From Streptomyces sp. CGMCC 4.7035 (GTDB lineage Bacteria > Actinomycetota > Actinomycetes > Streptomycetales > Streptomycetaceae): DNA of 64,000 nucleotides. Shown in pieces: positions 40,394 to 50,465 of the stretch. The stretch is taken from NCBI RefSeq assembly GCF_031583065.1, contig NZ_CP134053.1, positions 868,001 through 932,000 on the forward strand, given 5' to 3'. The translations under genes were made by a program, and so were the position numbers. The notes beneath the pieces were generated by a model. It had not been told where the DNA came from. It worked only from the letters and a program-made list of their open reading frames with translations, and ran no database searches. Each line of letters begins with the position of its first letter. Position 1 is the stretch's first letter.

Positions 40394-41211
40394 TGGGCCA
40401 GAAGGTAAACCCGCATGGGTTCCGGCTCGGTGTCACGACCGACTTCAAGTCGCGTTGGTACGCCGACAAGCTGTACAAGGACTACGTCAAGGAAGACGTC
40501 GCCATCCGTCGGATGATGACGTCCGGCATGGAGCGCGCCGGTATCTCGAAGGTTGAGATCGAGCGCACCCGTGACCGCGTGCGGGTGGACATCCACACCG
40601 CTCGTCCGGGCATCGTCATCGGCCGCCGTGGCGCCGAGGCCGACCGCATCCGCGGCGACCTCGAGAAGCTCACGGGCAAGCAGGTCCAGTTGAACATCCT
40701 CGAGGTCAAGAACCCCGAGGTCGACGCTCAGCTCGTGGCCCAGGCCGTTGCCGAGCAGCTCTCCTCCCGTGTCTCCTTCCGCCGCGCCATGCGTAAGAGC
40801 ATGCAGTCGGCGATGAAGGCGGGCGCCAAGGGCATCAAGATCCAGTGCGGTGGCCGCCTCGGCGGCGCCGAGATGTCCCGCTCGGAGTTCTACCGCGAGG
40901 GCCGTGTGCCCCTGCACACGCTCCGCGCGAACGTGGACTACGGCTTCTTCGAGGCCAAGACGACCTTCGGCCGCATCGGTGTGAAGGTCTGGATCTACAA
41001 GGGCGATGTCAAGAACATCGCCGAGGTCCGCGCCGAGAACGCTGCCGCCCGTGCGGGTAACCGCCCGGCCCGCGGTGGCGCCGACCGCCCGGCCCGTGGT
41101 GGCCGTGGTGGCGAGCGGCGTGGTCGCAAGCCGCAGCAGGCTGCCGGCGCCGAGGCCCCCAAGGCCGAGGCCCCCGCCGCTCCGGCTGAGAGCACCGGAA
41201 CGGAGGCCTGA
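40393..41211 (+). CDS. rpsC: Ribosomal protein S3 with long C-terminal tail
   Basis: 272 residues, about 40 more than E. coli S3. The core has the KH domain ([18 protein letters not shown]) and the mRNA-entry helicase residues. The added tail from about residue 218 is Ala/Gly/Arg/Pro-rich with a repeated RPARGG unit and is probably disordered. Such tails are usual in actinobacteria. Confidence 0.97.
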   Translation: MGQKVNPHGFRLGVTTDFKSRWYADKLYKDYVKEDVAIRRMMTSGMERAGISKVEIERTRDRVRVDIHTARPGIVIGRRGAEADRIRGDLEKLTGKQVQLNILEVKNPEVDAQLVAQAVAEQLSSRVSFRRAMRKSMQSAMKAGAKGIKIQCGGRLGGAEMSRSEFYREGRVPLHTLRANVDYGFFEAKTTFGRIGVKVWIYKGDVKNIAEVRAENAAARAGNRPARGGADRPARGGRGGERRGRKPQQAAGAEAPKAEAPAAPAESTGTEA

Positions 41212-41216
41212 CCGAC

Positions 41217-41636
41217 ATGCTGATCCCCCGTAGGGTCAAGCACCGCAAGCAGCACCACCCGAAGCGCCGTGGTCAGGCCAAGGGCGGTACGACGGTCGCG
41301 TTCGGCGAGTACGGCATTCAGGCCCTCACGCCGGCGTACGTGACCAACCGCCAGATCGAGGCGGCCCGTATCGCGATGACCCGCCACATCAAGCGTGGCG
41401 GCAAGGTCTGGATCAACATCTACCCGGACCGCCCGCTCACGAAGAAGCCCGCCGAGACCCGCATGGGTTCCGGTAAGGGTTCGCCGGAGTGGTGGATCGC
41501 GAACGTTCACCCGGGCCGGGTGATGTTCGAGCTGTCCTACCCGAACGAGAAGATTGCGCGTGAGGCTCTCACTCGTGCGGCTCACAAGCTGCCGATGAAG
41601 TGCCGCATCGTCAAGCGCGAGGCAGGTGAAGCGTGA
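41217..41636 (+). CDS. rplP: Ribosomal protein L16
   Basis: 139 residues ([36 protein letters not shown]). L16 positions A-site tRNA near the peptidyl-transferase centre. [11 protein letters not shown], containing the region hydroxylated in some bacteria, is conserved. The TGA stop overlaps the rpmC ATG by one base. Confidence 0.98.
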   Translation: MLIPRRVKHRKQHHPKRRGQAKGGTTVAFGEYGIQALTPAYVTNRQIEAARIAMTRHIKRGGKVWINIYPDRPLTKKPAETRMGSGKGSPEWWIANVHPGRVMFELSYPNEKIAREALTRAAHKLPMKCRIVKREAGEA

Positions 41637-41860
41637 TGTCGGTCGGTACCAAGGCGTCCGAGCTGCGCGAGCTGGGCAACGAGGAGCTTCTGGGCAAGCT
41701 CCGCGAGGCCAAGGAAGAGCTGTTCAACCTCCGCTTCCAGGCGGCGACCGGTCAGCTCGAGAACCACGGCCGTCTGAAGGCGGTCCGCAAGGACATCGCG
41801 CGGATCTACACCCTGATGCGCGAGCGTGAGCTGGGCATCGAAACGGTGGAGAACGCCTGA
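41636..41860 (+). CDS. rpmC: Ribosomal protein L29
   Basis: 74 residues forming the usual two-helix hairpin ([39 protein letters not shown]). L29 lies beside L23 at the exit tunnel. ATG 41636 overlaps the rplP stop and its own stop overlaps the rpsQ ATG, so three genes are coupled in series. Confidence 0.97.
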   Translation: MSVGTKASELRELGNEELLGKLREAKEELFNLRFQAATGQLENHGRLKAVRKDIARIYTLMRERELGIETVENA

Positions 41861-42144
41861 TGAGCGAGAACAACGTGACTGAGAACACTGAGGCGCGCGG
41901 CTTCCGCAAGACCCGTGAGGGTCTCGTCGTCAGCGACAAGATGGACAAGACCGTCGTCGTCGCCGTCGAGGACCGTGTCAAGCACGCGCTGTACGGCAAG
42001 GTCATCCGCCGTACGAACAAGCTCAAGGCGCACGACGAGCAGAACGCCGCGGGTGTCGGCGACCGCGTCCTCCTCATGGAGACCCGGCCGCTGTCCGCGA
42101 CGAAGCGCTGGCGCGTCGTCGAGATCCTCGAGAAGGCGAAGTAA
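41860..42144 (+). CDS. rpsQ: Ribosomal protein S17
   Basis: 94 residues; OB fold with [18 protein letters not shown] and [21 protein letters not shown]17 is a primary 16S rRNA binding protein. It is the last gene of the S10 block here; a strong hairpin begins 4 bases after its stop. Confidence 0.98.
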   Translation: MSENNVTENTEARGFRKTREGLVVSDKMDKTVVVAVEDRVKHALYGKVIRRTNKLKAHDEQNAAGVGDRVLLMETRPLSATKRWRVVEILEKAK

Positions 42145-42147
42145 TCA

Positions 42148-42170
42148 AGCGGGGGCTCCGCGCCCCCGCT
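42148..42170 (+). terminator. Hairpin after rpsQ
   Basis: A perfect 9-base-pair GC stem with a TCCGC loop (42148-42156 with 42162-42170) directly follows rpsQ. It is the first of several hairpins in a GC-rich spacer and probably ends or attenuates S10 transcription. Confidence 0.65.
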
Positions 42171-42631
42171 GACCCCCGGCCGGGGCTCCGCCCCGGCACC
42201 CGCTGGGGGCTTCGCCCTCCCGCCCCTCGGGGCCGGGTGGGCGTCAGCCCCGCGAGGTGACTCGCGGAGCCCCGCCGGACGGCCCGTGACCGGACCCGCC
42301 GAGGTACCGCCCTCCCGCCCCCCCGGGGTCGGGCGGGCGGAAGCCCCGGCAACGGATCCGGCGCCAGGTCCGGCGGCGGCTTTGCGAGGAGACTCGCGGA
42401 GCCCGGTCGGACGGCCGGCGTCCCGGACCCCGGGCGACGGGACGAAAGTCCCGCGGCCCTCGACGGGGAGCCGCCTCGGGCCTTCGGCCCAGGGCGGTGC
42501 ACACCCCCGGCGGTACGGGTTTCCGCCTCTAGAGACGCAAGTAATTCCTGCGGAGCATCCCCGCAGGACAGTTCCGCCAGGCTCTCCGGTTCAACACCCG
42601 GAGGGAACCGGCAGACGATCAGGAGATAGAC
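42171..42631 (+). promoter_or_regulatory. Hairpin-rich spacer and rplN leader
   Basis: No gene is supported. The first 350 bases are extremely GC-rich with repeated GGGCTCCGCCCC- and TTCG-type hairpins. The last 110 bases are less GC-rich and contain CCTGCGG/CCGCAGG and CTCCGG/CCGGAG stem-loops before AGGAG and the rplN GTG. An spc promoter probably lies here, but no convincing -35/-10 pair was found. Confidence 0.4.
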
Positions 42632-43000
42632 GTGATCCAGCAGGAGTCGCGACTGCGTGTCGCCGACAACACTGGTGCGAAGGAGATCCTTTGCATCCGT
42701 GTGCTCGGTGGCTCCGGTCGCCGCTACGCGGGCATCGGTGACGTCATCGTCGCCACCGTCAAGGACGCGATCCCCGGTGGCAACGTGAAGAAGGGTGACG
42801 TCGTCAAGGCGGTCATCGTTCGCACCGTCAAGGAGCGCCGCCGTCCGGACGGCTCGTACATCCGCTTCGACGAGAACGCCGCTGTCATTCTGAAGAACGA
42901 CGGCGACCCTCGCGGCACCCGCATCTTCGGCCCGGTCGGCCGTGAGCTGCGCGAGAAGAAGTTCATGAAGATCATCTCGCTCGCGCCGGAGGTGCTGTAA
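42632..43000 (+). CDS. rplN: Ribosomal protein L14
   Basis: 122 residues ([34 protein letters not shown]). L14 forms intersubunit bridges and binds the silencing factor RsfS. GTG 42632 follows AGGAGA. It is the first spc-type gene and here has its own long leader, unlike the tightly packed genes downstream; rplX starts 2 bases after the stop. Confidence 0.98.
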   Translation: MIQQESRLRVADNTGAKEILCIRVLGGSGRRYAGIGDVIVATVKDAIPGGNVKKGDVVKAVIVRTVKERRRPDGSYIRFDENAAVILKNDGDPRGTRIFGPVGRELREKKFMKIISLAPEVL

Positions 43001-43002
43001 GC

Positions 43003-43326
43003 ATGAAGATCAAGAAGGGCGACCTGGTCCAGGTCATCACCGGTAAGGACAAGGGCAAGCAGGGCAAGGTCATCGCGGCCTACCCCCGCGAGGACCGTGT
43101 TCTGGTCGAGGGTGTCAACCGGGTCAAGAAGCACACCAAGGCCGGCCCGACCGCCAGCGGTTCCCAGGCCGGCGGCATCGTGACCACCGAGGCCCCGATC
43201 CACGTGTCCAACGTTCAGCTGGTCGTGGAGAAGGACGGCAACAAGGTCGTCACGCGTGTCGGTTACCGCTTCGACGACGAAGGCAACAAGATCCGCGTTG
43301 CCAAGCGGACGGGTGAGGACATCTGA
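43003..43326 (+). CDS. rplX: Ribosomal protein L24
   Basis: 107 residues with the KOW motif ([19 protein letters not shown]). L24 is an assembly initiator of the 50S subunit. The stop TGA shares its last base with the rplE ATG. Confidence 0.98.
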   Translation: MKIKKGDLVQVITGKDKGKQGKVIAAYPREDRVLVEGVNRVKKHTKAGPTASGSQAGGIVTTEAPIHVSNVQLVVEKDGNKVVTRVGYRFDDEGNKIRVAKRTGEDI

Positions 43327-43883
43327 TGGCTACCACCACTGCTCCGCGTCTGAAGCTGAAGTACCGCGAGGAGATCGCGGGCAAGCTGCGTGACGAGTTC
43401 AAGTACGAGAACGTCATGCAGATCCCCGGCCTCGTCAAGATCGTGGTCAACATGGGTGTCGGCGACGCCGCCCGTGACTCGAAGCTGATCGAGGGCGCGA
43501 TCCGCGACCTGACCACCATCACCGGTCAGAAGCCGGCCGTCACCAAGGCCCGCAAGTCCATCGCGCAGTTCAAGCTGCGTGAGGGTCAGCCGATCGGTGC
43601 CCACGTCACGCTCCGTGGCGACCGCATGTGGGAGTTCCTGGACCGCACCCTGTCGCTCGCGCTGCCGCGCATCCGCGACTTCCGTGGTCTGTCCCCCAAG
43701 CAGTTCGACGGCCGTGGCAACTACACCTTCGGTCTCACGGAGCAGGTCATGTTCCACGAGATCGACCAGGACAAGATCGACCGTACCCGGGGTATGGACA
43801 TCACCGTGGTGACCACGGCGACCAACGACGCTGAGGGCCGCGCGCTCCTTCGTCACCTCGGCTTCCCGTTCAAGGAGGCGTGA
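43326..43883 (+). CDS. rplE: Ribosomal protein L5
   Basis: 185 residues ([35 protein letters not shown]). L5 binds 5S rRNA and contacts P-site tRNA and S13 across the subunit interface. One-base overlap with rplX indicates coupling; rpsN follows at once. Confidence 0.98.
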   Translation: MATTTAPRLKLKYREEIAGKLRDEFKYENVMQIPGLVKIVVNMGVGDAARDSKLIEGAIRDLTTITGQKPAVTKARKSIAQFKLREGQPIGAHVTLRGDRMWEFLDRTLSLALPRIRDFRGLSPKQFDGRGNYTFGLTEQVMFHEIDQDKIDRTRGMDITVVTTATNDAEGRALLRHLGFPFKEA

Positions 43884-43888
43884 GCGAG

Positions 43889-44074
43889 ATGGCGAAGAAG
43901 GCTCTGATTGCCAAGGCTGCTCGCAAGCCCAAGTTCGGTGTGCGTGGCTACACCCGCTGCCAGCGCTGTGGCCGCCCGCACTCCGTGTACCGCAAGTTCG
44001 GCCTCTGCCGCGTGTGCCTTCGTGAGATGGCTCACCGTGGCGAGCTGCCGGGCGTGACCAAGAGCTCCTGGTAA
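43889..44074 (+). CDS. rpsN: Ribosomal protein S14, zinc-binding type Z
   Basis: 61 residues ([20 protein letters not shown]). Two CxxC pairs (CQRC and CRVC) form the zinc ribbon, so this is the short C+ form. Streptomyces usually also carry a longer zinc-independent copy elsewhere for zinc limitation. ATG 43889 gives the standard N-terminus; GTG 43880 in frame would add three residues. Confidence 0.96.
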   Translation: MAKKALIAKAARKPKFGVRGYTRCQRCGRPHSVYRKFGLCRVCLREMAHRGELPGVTKSSW

Positions 44075-44126
44075 CAGCCCACTTGGGTTGATACCGGACT
44101 CTCGGTAAGCATCTGGGTCGGCAGAC

Positions 44127-44164
44127 CGCCCAGCCCGCATGCCTTAGGCTTGCGGGGTTGGGCG
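44127..44164 (+). other. Hairpin in the rpsN-rpsH spacer
   Basis: CGCCCAGCCCGCA pairs imperfectly with TGCGGGGTTGGGCG around an 11-base loop. In E. coli the S14-S8 region is the target of S8-mediated repression of the spc operon; whether this hairpin mimics an S8 site is untested. Confidence 0.35.
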
Positions 44165-44283
44165 TCTGTCGCCCGTACGACTTACTACGCCGTAGGTCCA
44201 CCGCGCCGCACCCGTCCCGTCTCGGATCGGGGAGAGGGATGGCGCACCAGGAAACCCCGGCGAGAGAGGCCGAAGGCCAATTC

Positions 44284-44682
44284 ATGACCATGACTGATCC
44301 GATCGCAGACATGCTTACGCGTCTGCGGAACGCGAACTCGGCATACCACGACTCCGTGACGATGCCGGCATCGAAGATCAAGTCGCACATCGCGGAGATC
44401 CTCCAGCAGGAGGGCTTCATCACGGGCTGGAAGGTCGAGGACGCCGAGGTCGGCAAGAACCTCGTCCTCGAGCTGAAGTTCGGCCCGAACCGTGAGCGCT
44501 CCATCGCGGGCATCAAGCGGATCTCCAAGCCCGGTCTCCGGGTGTACGCGAAGTCCACCAACCTGCCGAAGGTGCTCGGCGGCCTCGGCGTGGCGATCAT
44601 CTCCACGTCCCACGGGCTCCTCACCGACAAGCAGGCCGGCAAGAAGGGCGTGGGTGGGGAAGTCCTCGCCTACGTCTGGTAG
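44284..44682 (+). CDS. rpsH: Ribosomal protein S8
   Basis: 132 residues ([39 protein letters not shown]). S8 is a primary binder of the 16S central domain and the spc repressor in E. coli. ATG 44284 gives the standard start ([11 protein letters not shown]); the 209-base spacer upstream is unusually long for this operon. Confidence 0.98.
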   Translation: MTMTDPIADMLTRLRNANSAYHDSVTMPASKIKSHIAEILQQEGFITGWKVEDAEVGKNLVLELKFGPNRERSIAGIKRISKPGLRVYAKSTNLPKVLGGLGVAIISTSHGLLTDKQAGKKGVGGEVLAYVW

Positions 44683-44706
44683 CGGAAGGGAACGGAGGAA
44701 ACAGCT

Positions 44707-45246
44707 ATGTCGCGTATTGGCAAGCTCCCCATCACGGTTCCCGCCGGCGTGGACGTCACCATCGACGGCAGCACGGTTTCGGTCAAGGGCCCCAAGGGCG
44801 AGCTGACCCACACCGTCGTCGCGCCGATCGAGATCGTCAAGAACGAGGACGGCACCCTTCAGGTGACCCGCCCCAATGACGAGCGTCAGAACAAGGCCCT
44901 GCACGGCCTGTCCCGCACGCTGGTGGCGAACATGATCACCGGCGTGACCCAGGGTTACGTGAAGAAGCTCGAGATCAGCGGTGTCGGTTACCGCGTGACC
45001 GCCAAGGGCTCGGACCTCGAGTTCGCTCTCGGCTACAGCCACCCGATCACCGTCACGGCGCCCGAGGGCATCACCTTCAAGGTGGAGGCCCCGACCCGCT
45101 TCTCGGTCGAGGGCATCGACAAGCAGAAGGTCGGCGAGGTTGCGGCCAACATCCGCAAGCTGCGCAAGCCCGACCCGTACAAGGCCAAGGGCGTCAAGTA
45201 CGAGGGCGAAGTCATCCGCCGCAAGGTCGGAAAGGCGGGTAAGTAA
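44707..45246 (+). CDS. rplF: Ribosomal protein L6
   Basis: 179 residues ([36 protein letters not shown]). L6 lies near the factor-binding site by the sarcin-ricin loop. Standard spc position, 24 bases after rpsH with GGAGGAAA upstream. Confidence 0.98.
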   Translation: MSRIGKLPITVPAGVDVTIDGSTVSVKGPKGELTHTVVAPIEIVKNEDGTLQVTRPNDERQNKALHGLSRTLVANMITGVTQGYVKKLEISGVGYRVTAKGSDLEFALGYSHPITVTAPEGITFKVEAPTRFSVEGIDKQKVGEVAANIRKLRKPDPYKAKGVKYEGEVIRRKVGKAGK

Positions 45247-45249
45247 GCC

Positions 45250-45633
45250 ATGGCATACGGACAGAAGATCCTCAAGGGCGACGCCTACAAGCGCGCCGCG
45301 ATCAAGCGCCGTCACATCCGGATCCGCAAGCGGATCTCGGGTACCGCGGAGCGTCCCCGCCTGGTCGTGACCCGCTCCAACCGCCACATCGTGGCCCAGG
45401 TGATCGACGACCTCAAGGGTCACACCCTTGCGTCGGCTTCCACGCTGGACACCTCGATCCGCGGTGGCGAGGCCGACAAGTCCGCGCAGGCCAAGCAGGT
45501 CGGCGCCCTGGTCGCCGAGCGCGCCAAGGCCGCCGGTGTCGAGGCCGTCGTGTTCGACCGTGGTGGCAACCAGTACGCCGGGCGCATCGCCGCCCTGGCG
45601 GACGCCGCCCGCGAAGCCGGGCTCAAGTTCTGA
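45250..45633 (+). CDS. rplR: Ribosomal protein L18
   Basis: 127 residues ([39 protein letters not shown]). L18 binds 5S rRNA together with L5. It starts 3 bases after rplF. Confidence 0.98.
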   Translation: MAYGQKILKGDAYKRAAIKRRHIRIRKRISGTAERPRLVVTRSNRHIVAQVIDDLKGHTLASASTLDTSIRGGEADKSAQAKQVGALVAERAKAAGVEAVVFDRGGNQYAGRIAALADAAREAGLKF

Positions 45634-45668
45634 GCCGCTGTAGCTAGCGGAAAGAGAGAGGTAATCCA

Positions 45669-46274
45669 ATGGCTGGACCCCAGCGCCGCGGTGGCGGTGC
45701 CGGTGGCGGCGAGCGGCGGGACCGGAAGGGCCGTGACGGCGGCGCAGCTGCTGCCGAGAAGACCGCGTACGTTGAGCGCGTCGTCGCGATCAACCGCGTC
45801 GCCAAGGTTGTGAAGGGTGGTCGTCGCTTCAGCTTCACCGCGCTGGTCGTGGTGGGCGACGGTGACGGCACCGTGGGTGTCGGTTACGGCAAGGCCAAGG
45901 AGGTGCCGGCCGCCATCGCCAAGGGCGTTGAGGAGGCCAAGAAGCACTTCTTCAAGGTCCCCCGGATCCAGGGCACCATCCCGCACCCCATCCAGGGTGA
46001 GAAGGCTGCCGGCGTCGTGCTGCTCAAGCCCGCGTCCCCGGGTACCGGTGTTATCGCCGGTGGTCCGGTGCGTGCCGTGCTCGAGTGCGCCGGTATCCAC
46101 GACGTGCTGTCGAAGTCGCTCGGCTCCGACAACGCGATCAACATCGTGCACGCGACCGTGGAGGCCCTGAAGGGTCTGCAGCGTCCCGAGGAGATCGCGG
46201 CCCGCCGTGGTCTGCCGCTCGAGGACGTCGCTCCCGCGGCTCTGCTGCGTGCGCGTGCCGGGGCGGGTGCGTAA
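45669..46274 (+). CDS. rpsE: Ribosomal protein S5
   Basis: 201 residues. A Gly/Arg-rich N-terminal extension of about 30 residues precedes the core ([20 protein letters not shown]). The loop [18 protein letters not shown], where spectinomycin-resistance changes map, looks wild type. S5 affects decoding accuracy and mRNA unwinding at the entry channel. Confidence 0.98.
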   Translation: MAGPQRRGGGAGGGERRDRKGRDGGAAAAEKTAYVERVVAINRVAKVVKGGRRFSFTALVVVGDGDGTVGVGYGKAKEVPAAIAKGVEEAKKHFFKVPRIQGTIPHPIQGEKAAGVVLLKPASPGTGVIAGGPVRAVLECAGIHDVLSKSLGSDNAINIVHATVEALKGLQRPEEIAARRGLPLEDVAPAALLRARAGAGA

Positions 46275-46276
46275 TC

Positions 46277-46459
46277 ATGGCGCAGCTCAAGATCACGCAG
46301 GTCAAGTCCTACATCGGCAGCAAGCAGAACCACCGTGACACCCTGCGCTCCCTTGGTCTCAAGGGCATCAACACGCAGGTCGTCAAGGAGGACCGCCCCG
46401 AGTTCCGCGGCATGGTGCACACCGTCCGCCACCTCGTGACGGTCGAGGAGGTCGACTGA
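46277..46459 (+). CDS. rpmD: Ribosomal protein L30
   Basis: 60 residues ([37 protein letters not shown]). A small 50S protein. It begins 2 bases after rpsE and ends 2 bases before rplO, so it is fully embedded in the operon. Confidence 0.97.
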   Translation: MAQLKITQVKSYIGSKQNHRDTLRSLGLKGINTQVVKEDRPEFRGMVHTVRHLVTVEEVD

Positions 46460-46461
46460 TC

Positions 46462-46917
46462 ATGGCGGAGCAGAACCCGCTGAAGATCCACAACCTCCGT
46501 CCCGCCCCGGGCGCCAAGACCGCCAAGACCCGTGTCGGTCGTGGTGAGGCGTCGAAGGGTAAGACGGCCGGTCGTGGTACCAAGGGTACGAAGGCTCGTT
46601 ACCAGGTTCCGGAGCGCTTCGAGGGTGGCCAGATGCCGCTCCACATGCGCCTCCCGAAGCTGAAGGGCTTCAAGAACCCGTTCAAGACCGAGTTCCAGGT
46701 CGTGAACCTCGACAAGCTGGCCGCGCTCTACCCCGAGGGTGGCGAGGTCACCGTCGAGGGTCTGGTGGCCAAGGGTGCCGTTCGCAAGAACAGCCTCGTC
46801 AAGGTCCTCGGCCAGGGCGAGATCTCCGTGGCGCTGCAGGTGACGGTCGACGCCGTCTCCGGCTCCGCCAAGGAGAAGATCACCGCCGCCGGCGGTACCG
46901 TCACCGAGCTCGTCTGA
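46462..46917 (+). CDS. rplO: Ribosomal protein L15
   Basis: 151 residues ([40 protein letters not shown]). L15 is a late-assembly 50S protein that packs around 23S rRNA. It is the last gene before a very strong hairpin, so spc transcription probably largely ends here. Confidence 0.98.
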   Translation: MAEQNPLKIHNLRPAPGAKTAKTRVGRGEASKGKTAGRGTKGTKARYQVPERFEGGQMPLHMRLPKLKGFKNPFKTEFQVVNLDKLAALYPEGGEVTVEGLVAKGAVRKNSLVKVLGQGEISVALQVTVDAVSGSAKEKITAAGGTVTELV

Positions 46918-46941
46918 GCCATTCAGGCGTCTCGATGACTT

Positions 46942-46995
46942 GAACGATCCCGACCGGGGATACCCCACAAATGGGGTATCCCCGGTCGGTCGTTC
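46942..46995 (+). terminator. spc terminator between rplO and secY
   Basis: A perfect 17-base-pair stem (46951-46967 with 46972-46988, loop CAAA) is extended by an outer GAACGA/TCGTTC pair. It lies 25 bases after rplO and separates the ribosomal genes from secY, which therefore needs its own promoter in the remaining 165 bases. Confidence 0.85.
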
Positions 46996-47160
46996 CAAGG
47001 GGGGCGGTCCCGCCGGTAAGGTGGCCTGCACTGCCAACTTTCACAGGGTGCCGCGGTACGGGCACTCCGGGCGGCAGTTGACCGTTACGTATGTCGTTGT
47101 CAGTCGGAATCTCAAGACCATCACCCTTGACGCAGTTGCGCGGGGGTCGCAGGAGGCACC

Positions 47161-48486
47161 GTGCTCACCGCGTTCGCCCGGGCGTTCAGGACGCCCGACC
47201 TGCGCAAGAAGCTGCTCTTCACGATCGGCATCATCGTGGTGTACCGCGTCGGTACGCACATTCCGATCCCGGGCGTCGACTACAAGAACGTCCAGACCTG
47301 TATCGACGTGGCCAAGGGCAACCAGGGCCTGTTCGGTCTGGTCAACATGTTCAGTGGTGGCGCGCTGCTGCAGATCACCATCTTCGCGCTGGGCATCATG
47401 CCGTACATCACGGCGAGCATCATTCTTCAGCTGCTGACCGTGGTCATCCCGCGCCTGGAGGCCCTGAAGAAGGAGGGCCAGGCGGGTACGGCGAAGATCA
47501 CGCAGTACACCCGTTACCTCACCGTGGCGCTGGCGATCCTCCAGGGCACCGGCCTGGTGGCCACCGCCCGCAGTGGCGCCCTGTTCTCCGGCTGCCCGGT
47601 GGCGACCTCGATCGTCCCGGACCAGTCGATCTTCAGCACCATCACGATGGTCATCTGCATGACCGCCGGTACGGCCGTCGTCATGTGGCTCGGTGAGCTG
47701 ATCACCGACCGCGGCATCGGCAACGGCATGTCGATCCTGATGTTCATGTCGATCGCCGCGACCTTCCCGTCCGCGCTGTGGGCCGTCAAGCAGTCGGGCG
47801 ACCTGGCCGGCGGCTGGATCGAGTTCGGCACGGTGATCCTCGTCGGCCTGGTCATGGTCGGCCTGGTGGTCCTCGTCGAGCAGGCCCAGCGCCGTATCCC
47901 CGTGCAGTACGCCAAGCGCATGATCGGACGCCGCTCCTACGGCGGTACGTCCACCTACATCCCTCTCAAGGTGAACCAGGCGGGTGTGATTCCTGTCATC
48001 TTCGCCTCGTCGCTGCTCTACATTCCAGCGCTGATCGCGCAGTTCGCGGGCGGCAACTCCGGTTGGAAGACCTGGGTCCAGAGGAACCTGGTCAACAGCT
48101 CCGGATCGACGCCCAGCCCGATCTACATCTCTCTGTACTTCTTGCTCATCGTGTTCTTCGCGTTCTTCTACGTGGCGATCTCCTTCAACCCCGAGGAAGT
48201 CGCCGACAACATGAAGAAGTATGGTGGCTTCATCCCGGGCATCCGGGCTGGCCGACCGACCGCCGAGTACCTGTCGTACGTACTCAATCGAGTCACCTGG
48301 CCGGGATCGCTGTACCTGGGTCTGATCGCTCTCGTACCGACAATGGCGTTGGTTGGCTTCGGGGCAAGCCAGAACTTCCCGTTCGGTGGCACCAGCATCC
48401 TGATCATCGTGGGTGTCGGCCTCGAGACGGTGAAGCAGATCGAGAGCCAGCTCCAGCAGCGCAATTACGAAGGGTTCCTCCGCTGA
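47161..48486 (+). CDS. secY: Preprotein translocase subunit SecY
   Basis: 441 residues with ten membrane helices; it forms the protein-conducting channel with SecE and SecG. The N-terminus LTAFARAFRTPDLRKKLLFT and the cytoplasmic loop AQRRIPVQYAKRMIGRR are characteristic. GTG 47161 follows AGGAGG. The stop shares a base with the adk ATG, so adenylate kinase is coupled, as in many actinobacteria. Confidence 0.98.
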   Translation: MLTAFARAFRTPDLRKKLLFTIGIIVVYRVGTHIPIPGVDYKNVQTCIDVAKGNQGLFGLVNMFSGGALLQITIFALGIMPYITASIILQLLTVVIPRLEALKKEGQAGTAKITQYTRYLTVALAILQGTGLVATARSGALFSGCPVATSIVPDQSIFSTITMVICMTAGTAVVMWLGELITDRGIGNGMSILMFMSIAATFPSALWAVKQSGDLAGGWIEFGTVILVGLVMVGLVVLVEQAQRRIPVQYAKRMIGRRSYGGTSTYIPLKVNQAGVIPVIFASSLLYIPALIAQFAGGNSGWKTWVQRNLVNSSGSTPSPIYISLYFLLIVFFAFFYVAISFNPEEVADNMKKYGGFIPGIRAGRPTAEYLSYVLNRVTWPGSLYLGLIALVPTMALVGFGASQNFPFGGTSILIIVGVGLETVKQIESQLQQRNYEGFLR

Positions 48487-49151
48487 TGCGAATCGTCCTC
48501 GTCGGGCCGCCCGGTGCGGGCAAGGGAACGCAGGCCGCGTTCCTCGCCAAGAACCTGTCGATCCCGCACATCTCCACGGGCGACCTGTTCCGCGCCAACA
48601 TCAGCCAGCAGACGGAACTGGGCAAACTCGCGAAGTCCTACATGGACGCGGGCAACCTGGTGCCGGACGAGGTCACCATCGCGATGGCCAAGGACCGCAT
48701 GGAGCAGCCCGACGCGCACGGCGGCTTCCTGCTCGACGGCTTCCCGCGCAACGTGTCGCAGGCTGAGGCGCTCGACGACATGCTCAAGGCCGAGGGCATG
48801 AAGCTGGACGCGGTGCTCGACCTGGAGGTCCCCGAGGACGAGGTCGTCAAGCGGATCGCGGGCCGCCGCGTCTGCCGCAACGACTCGTCGCACGTCTTCC
48901 ACGTGTCGTACAAGCCCGCGAAGCAGGAGGGCGTCTGCGACGTCTGCGGCGGCGAGCTGTACCAGCGGGACGACGACTCCGAGGAGACCGTCCGCAAGCG
49001 GCTGGAGGTCTACCACACCCAGACCGAGCCGATCATCGACTACTACAAGGCCCAGGGCCTGGTGGTCACGATCTCGGCGCTCGGCAAGGTGGAAGAGGTC
49101 ACCGAGCGCGCGATGGAGGCGCTCCAGCAGAAGACCGGCGACCACAAGTAG
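48486..49151 (+). CDS. adk: Adenylate kinase
   Basis: 221 residues. P-loop GPPGAGKGTQ, AMP-binding DGFPRN and a long-type LID domain (about residues 125-165) with CRNDSSHVFH and CDVCGG, so part of a zinc-type LID motif is present but the first CxxC is not complete. It interconverts ATP, AMP and ADP. ATG 48486 overlaps the secY stop by one base. A hairpin terminator follows. Confidence 0.97.
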   Translation: MRIVLVGPPGAGKGTQAAFLAKNLSIPHISTGDLFRANISQQTELGKLAKSYMDAGNLVPDEVTIAMAKDRMEQPDAHGGFLLDGFPRNVSQAEALDDMLKAEGMKLDAVLDLEVPEDEVVKRIAGRRVCRNDSSHVFHVSYKPAKQEGVCDVCGGELYQRDDDSEETVRKRLEVYHTQTEPIIDYYKAQGLVVTISALGKVEEVTERAMEALQQKTGDHK

Positions 49152-49176
49152 TCGCCGGCCGGCACCACCGACGCTC

Positions 49177-49211
49177 CTCGGCCGCGGTCCCCTGACGGGA
49201 CCGCGGCCGAG
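49177..49211 (+). terminator. Terminator after adk
   Basis: A perfect 15-base-pair GC stem with a CTGAC loop (49177-49191 with 49197-49211) lies 26 bases after the adk stop and ends the secY-adk unit. Confidence 0.85.
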
Positions 49212-49295
49212 CCGTGAGCCGCGCTGGGCGGTGCGACACGCCCGTATCGTTGAAGACGTCCGTACTCTCTTCGGTCCAGAAAGGCCGCAGCCGCC

Positions 49296-50132
49296 ATGGT
49301 GCAGATCAAGACCCCCGAGCAGATCGCCAAGATGCGTGAGGCGGGGCTGGTCGTCGCCGCCGTGCACGCGGCCACCCGCGAGGCGGCCGTGCCGGGCGCC
49401 ACGACGAAGGACCTGGACGAGGTCGCGCGCAAGGTCCTCGCGGAGCACGGGGCGAAGTCGAACTTCCTCGGGTACGGCGGCTTCCCCGCGACCATCTGCA
49501 CTTCGGTGAACGAGGTCGTCGTCCACGGCATCCCGTCCGACGAGGTCGTGCTCAAGGACGGCGACATCATCTCCATCGACGCCGGCGCGATCGTGGACGG
49601 CTGGCACGGCGACGCCGCCTTCACCGCGTTCGTGGGGTCCGGTCACGCTCCGGAGCTGATCGAGCTGTCGCGGGTGACCGAGGAGTCCATGTGGGCCGGG
49701 ATCGCGGCGATGAAGCAGGGCAACCGGCTCGTCGACGTCTCGCGCGCGATCGAGACCTACATCCGCCGGCAGCCGAAGCCGGGCGGCGGACGGTACGGGA
49801 TCATCGAGGACTACGGCGGCCACGGCATCGGCACCGAGATGCACATGGACCCGCACCTGCTGAACTACGTCGACCGGCGGCGGGGCAAGGGCCCGAAGCT
49901 GGTTCCGGGCTTCTGCCTCGCGATCGAGCCAATGGTGTCGCTCGGCACGCCGAGGACGGAGGTCCTGTCGGACGACTGGACGGTCATCACGACGGACGGT
50001 ACGTGGTCCTCGCACTGGGAGCACTCGGTGGCGCTCATGGCTGAGGGGCCGCTCGTGCTGACGTCTCCCGACGGGGGTAAGGCGAAGTTGGCGGAGTTCG
50101 GGGTTACGGCTGCGCCCGATCCGCTGGCGTAG
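49296..50132 (+). CDS. map: Type I methionine aminopeptidase
   Basis: 278 residues. All five metal ligands of the pita-bread fold are visible: Asp in SIDAGAIVDGWHGDAA (two), His in GHGIGTEMH, Glu in AIEPM and the last Glu in HWEHSVAL. It removes the initiator Met from new proteins. It has its own transcription unit between the adk terminator and the infA promoter region. Confidence 0.97.
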   Translation: MVQIKTPEQIAKMREAGLVVAAVHAATREAAVPGATTKDLDEVARKVLAEHGAKSNFLGYGGFPATICTSVNEVVVHGIPSDEVVLKDGDIISIDAGAIVDGWHGDAAFTAFVGSGHAPELIELSRVTEESMWAGIAAMKQGNRLVDVSRAIETYIRRQPKPGGGRYGIIEDYGGHGIGTEMHMDPHLLNYVDRRRGKGPKLVPGFCLAIEPMVSLGTPRTEVLSDDWTVITTDGTWSSHWEHSVALMAEGPLVLTSPDGGKAKLAEFGVTAAPDPLA

Positions 50133-50196
50133 CGTTTGGTCGCCTACGGCTGGGGTGGGTTGCCCGCGTGCGCGGCTGCGGGTTCCGCTGTGCCCA

Positions 50197-50242
50197 CCCT
50201 CCCCCAAGCTCTCGGCTTCGCTCGAGCAGGGGGGACCCCCAT
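50197..50242. repeat. Streptomyces intergenic palindrome
   Basis: CCCTCCCCCAAGCTCTCGGC and its arm partner CTCGAGCAGGGGGGACC form a hairpin with a TTCG-like tip. I recognise it as a palindrome dispersed in Streptomyces intergenic regions. It is followed by four imperfect CCCACAGCC-containing units (50258-50315). Confidence 0.6.
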
Positions 50243-50356
50243 CGCCCTGCGGAACGACTGCCCACAGCCACGACTCCCACAGCCGCGACTGCGCACAGCC
50301 GTGATTGCCCACAGCCCCCCGCATAACGATCTCCGGCGTGGGGCAGTCTTTCTCGA

Positions 50357-50386
50357 TTCGTCTTTCCGAGAGGCCTGACGTAGACT
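50357..50386 (+). promoter_or_regulatory. Candidate infA promoter
   Basis: TAGACT (50381-50386) is a good -10 box; TTCGTC (50357-50362) at 18-base spacing is a weak -35. It lies 80 bases before the infA GTG, in the 333-base map-infA gap, which otherwise contains only repeats. Confidence 0.4.
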
Positions 50387-50465
50387 GACTCGTCGGCTCT
50401 CGTGTATTCGCATGTCCTCATGCGGGCGCGGAGTCGATCAAGGTAGTCGATTCGAAGGGCGAAGC

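Noticed and set aside
42171..42631. Open frames in the rpsQ-rplN spacer as small genes
   Set aside because: They are Arg/Pro/Gly-rich products of palindromic GC-rich DNA with no ribosome site or homology.
50258..50315. CCCACAGCC tandem units as DnaA boxes or an origin
   Set aside because: They lack the TTGTCCACA core, there is no dnaA or dnaN nearby and the gene context is ribosomal.
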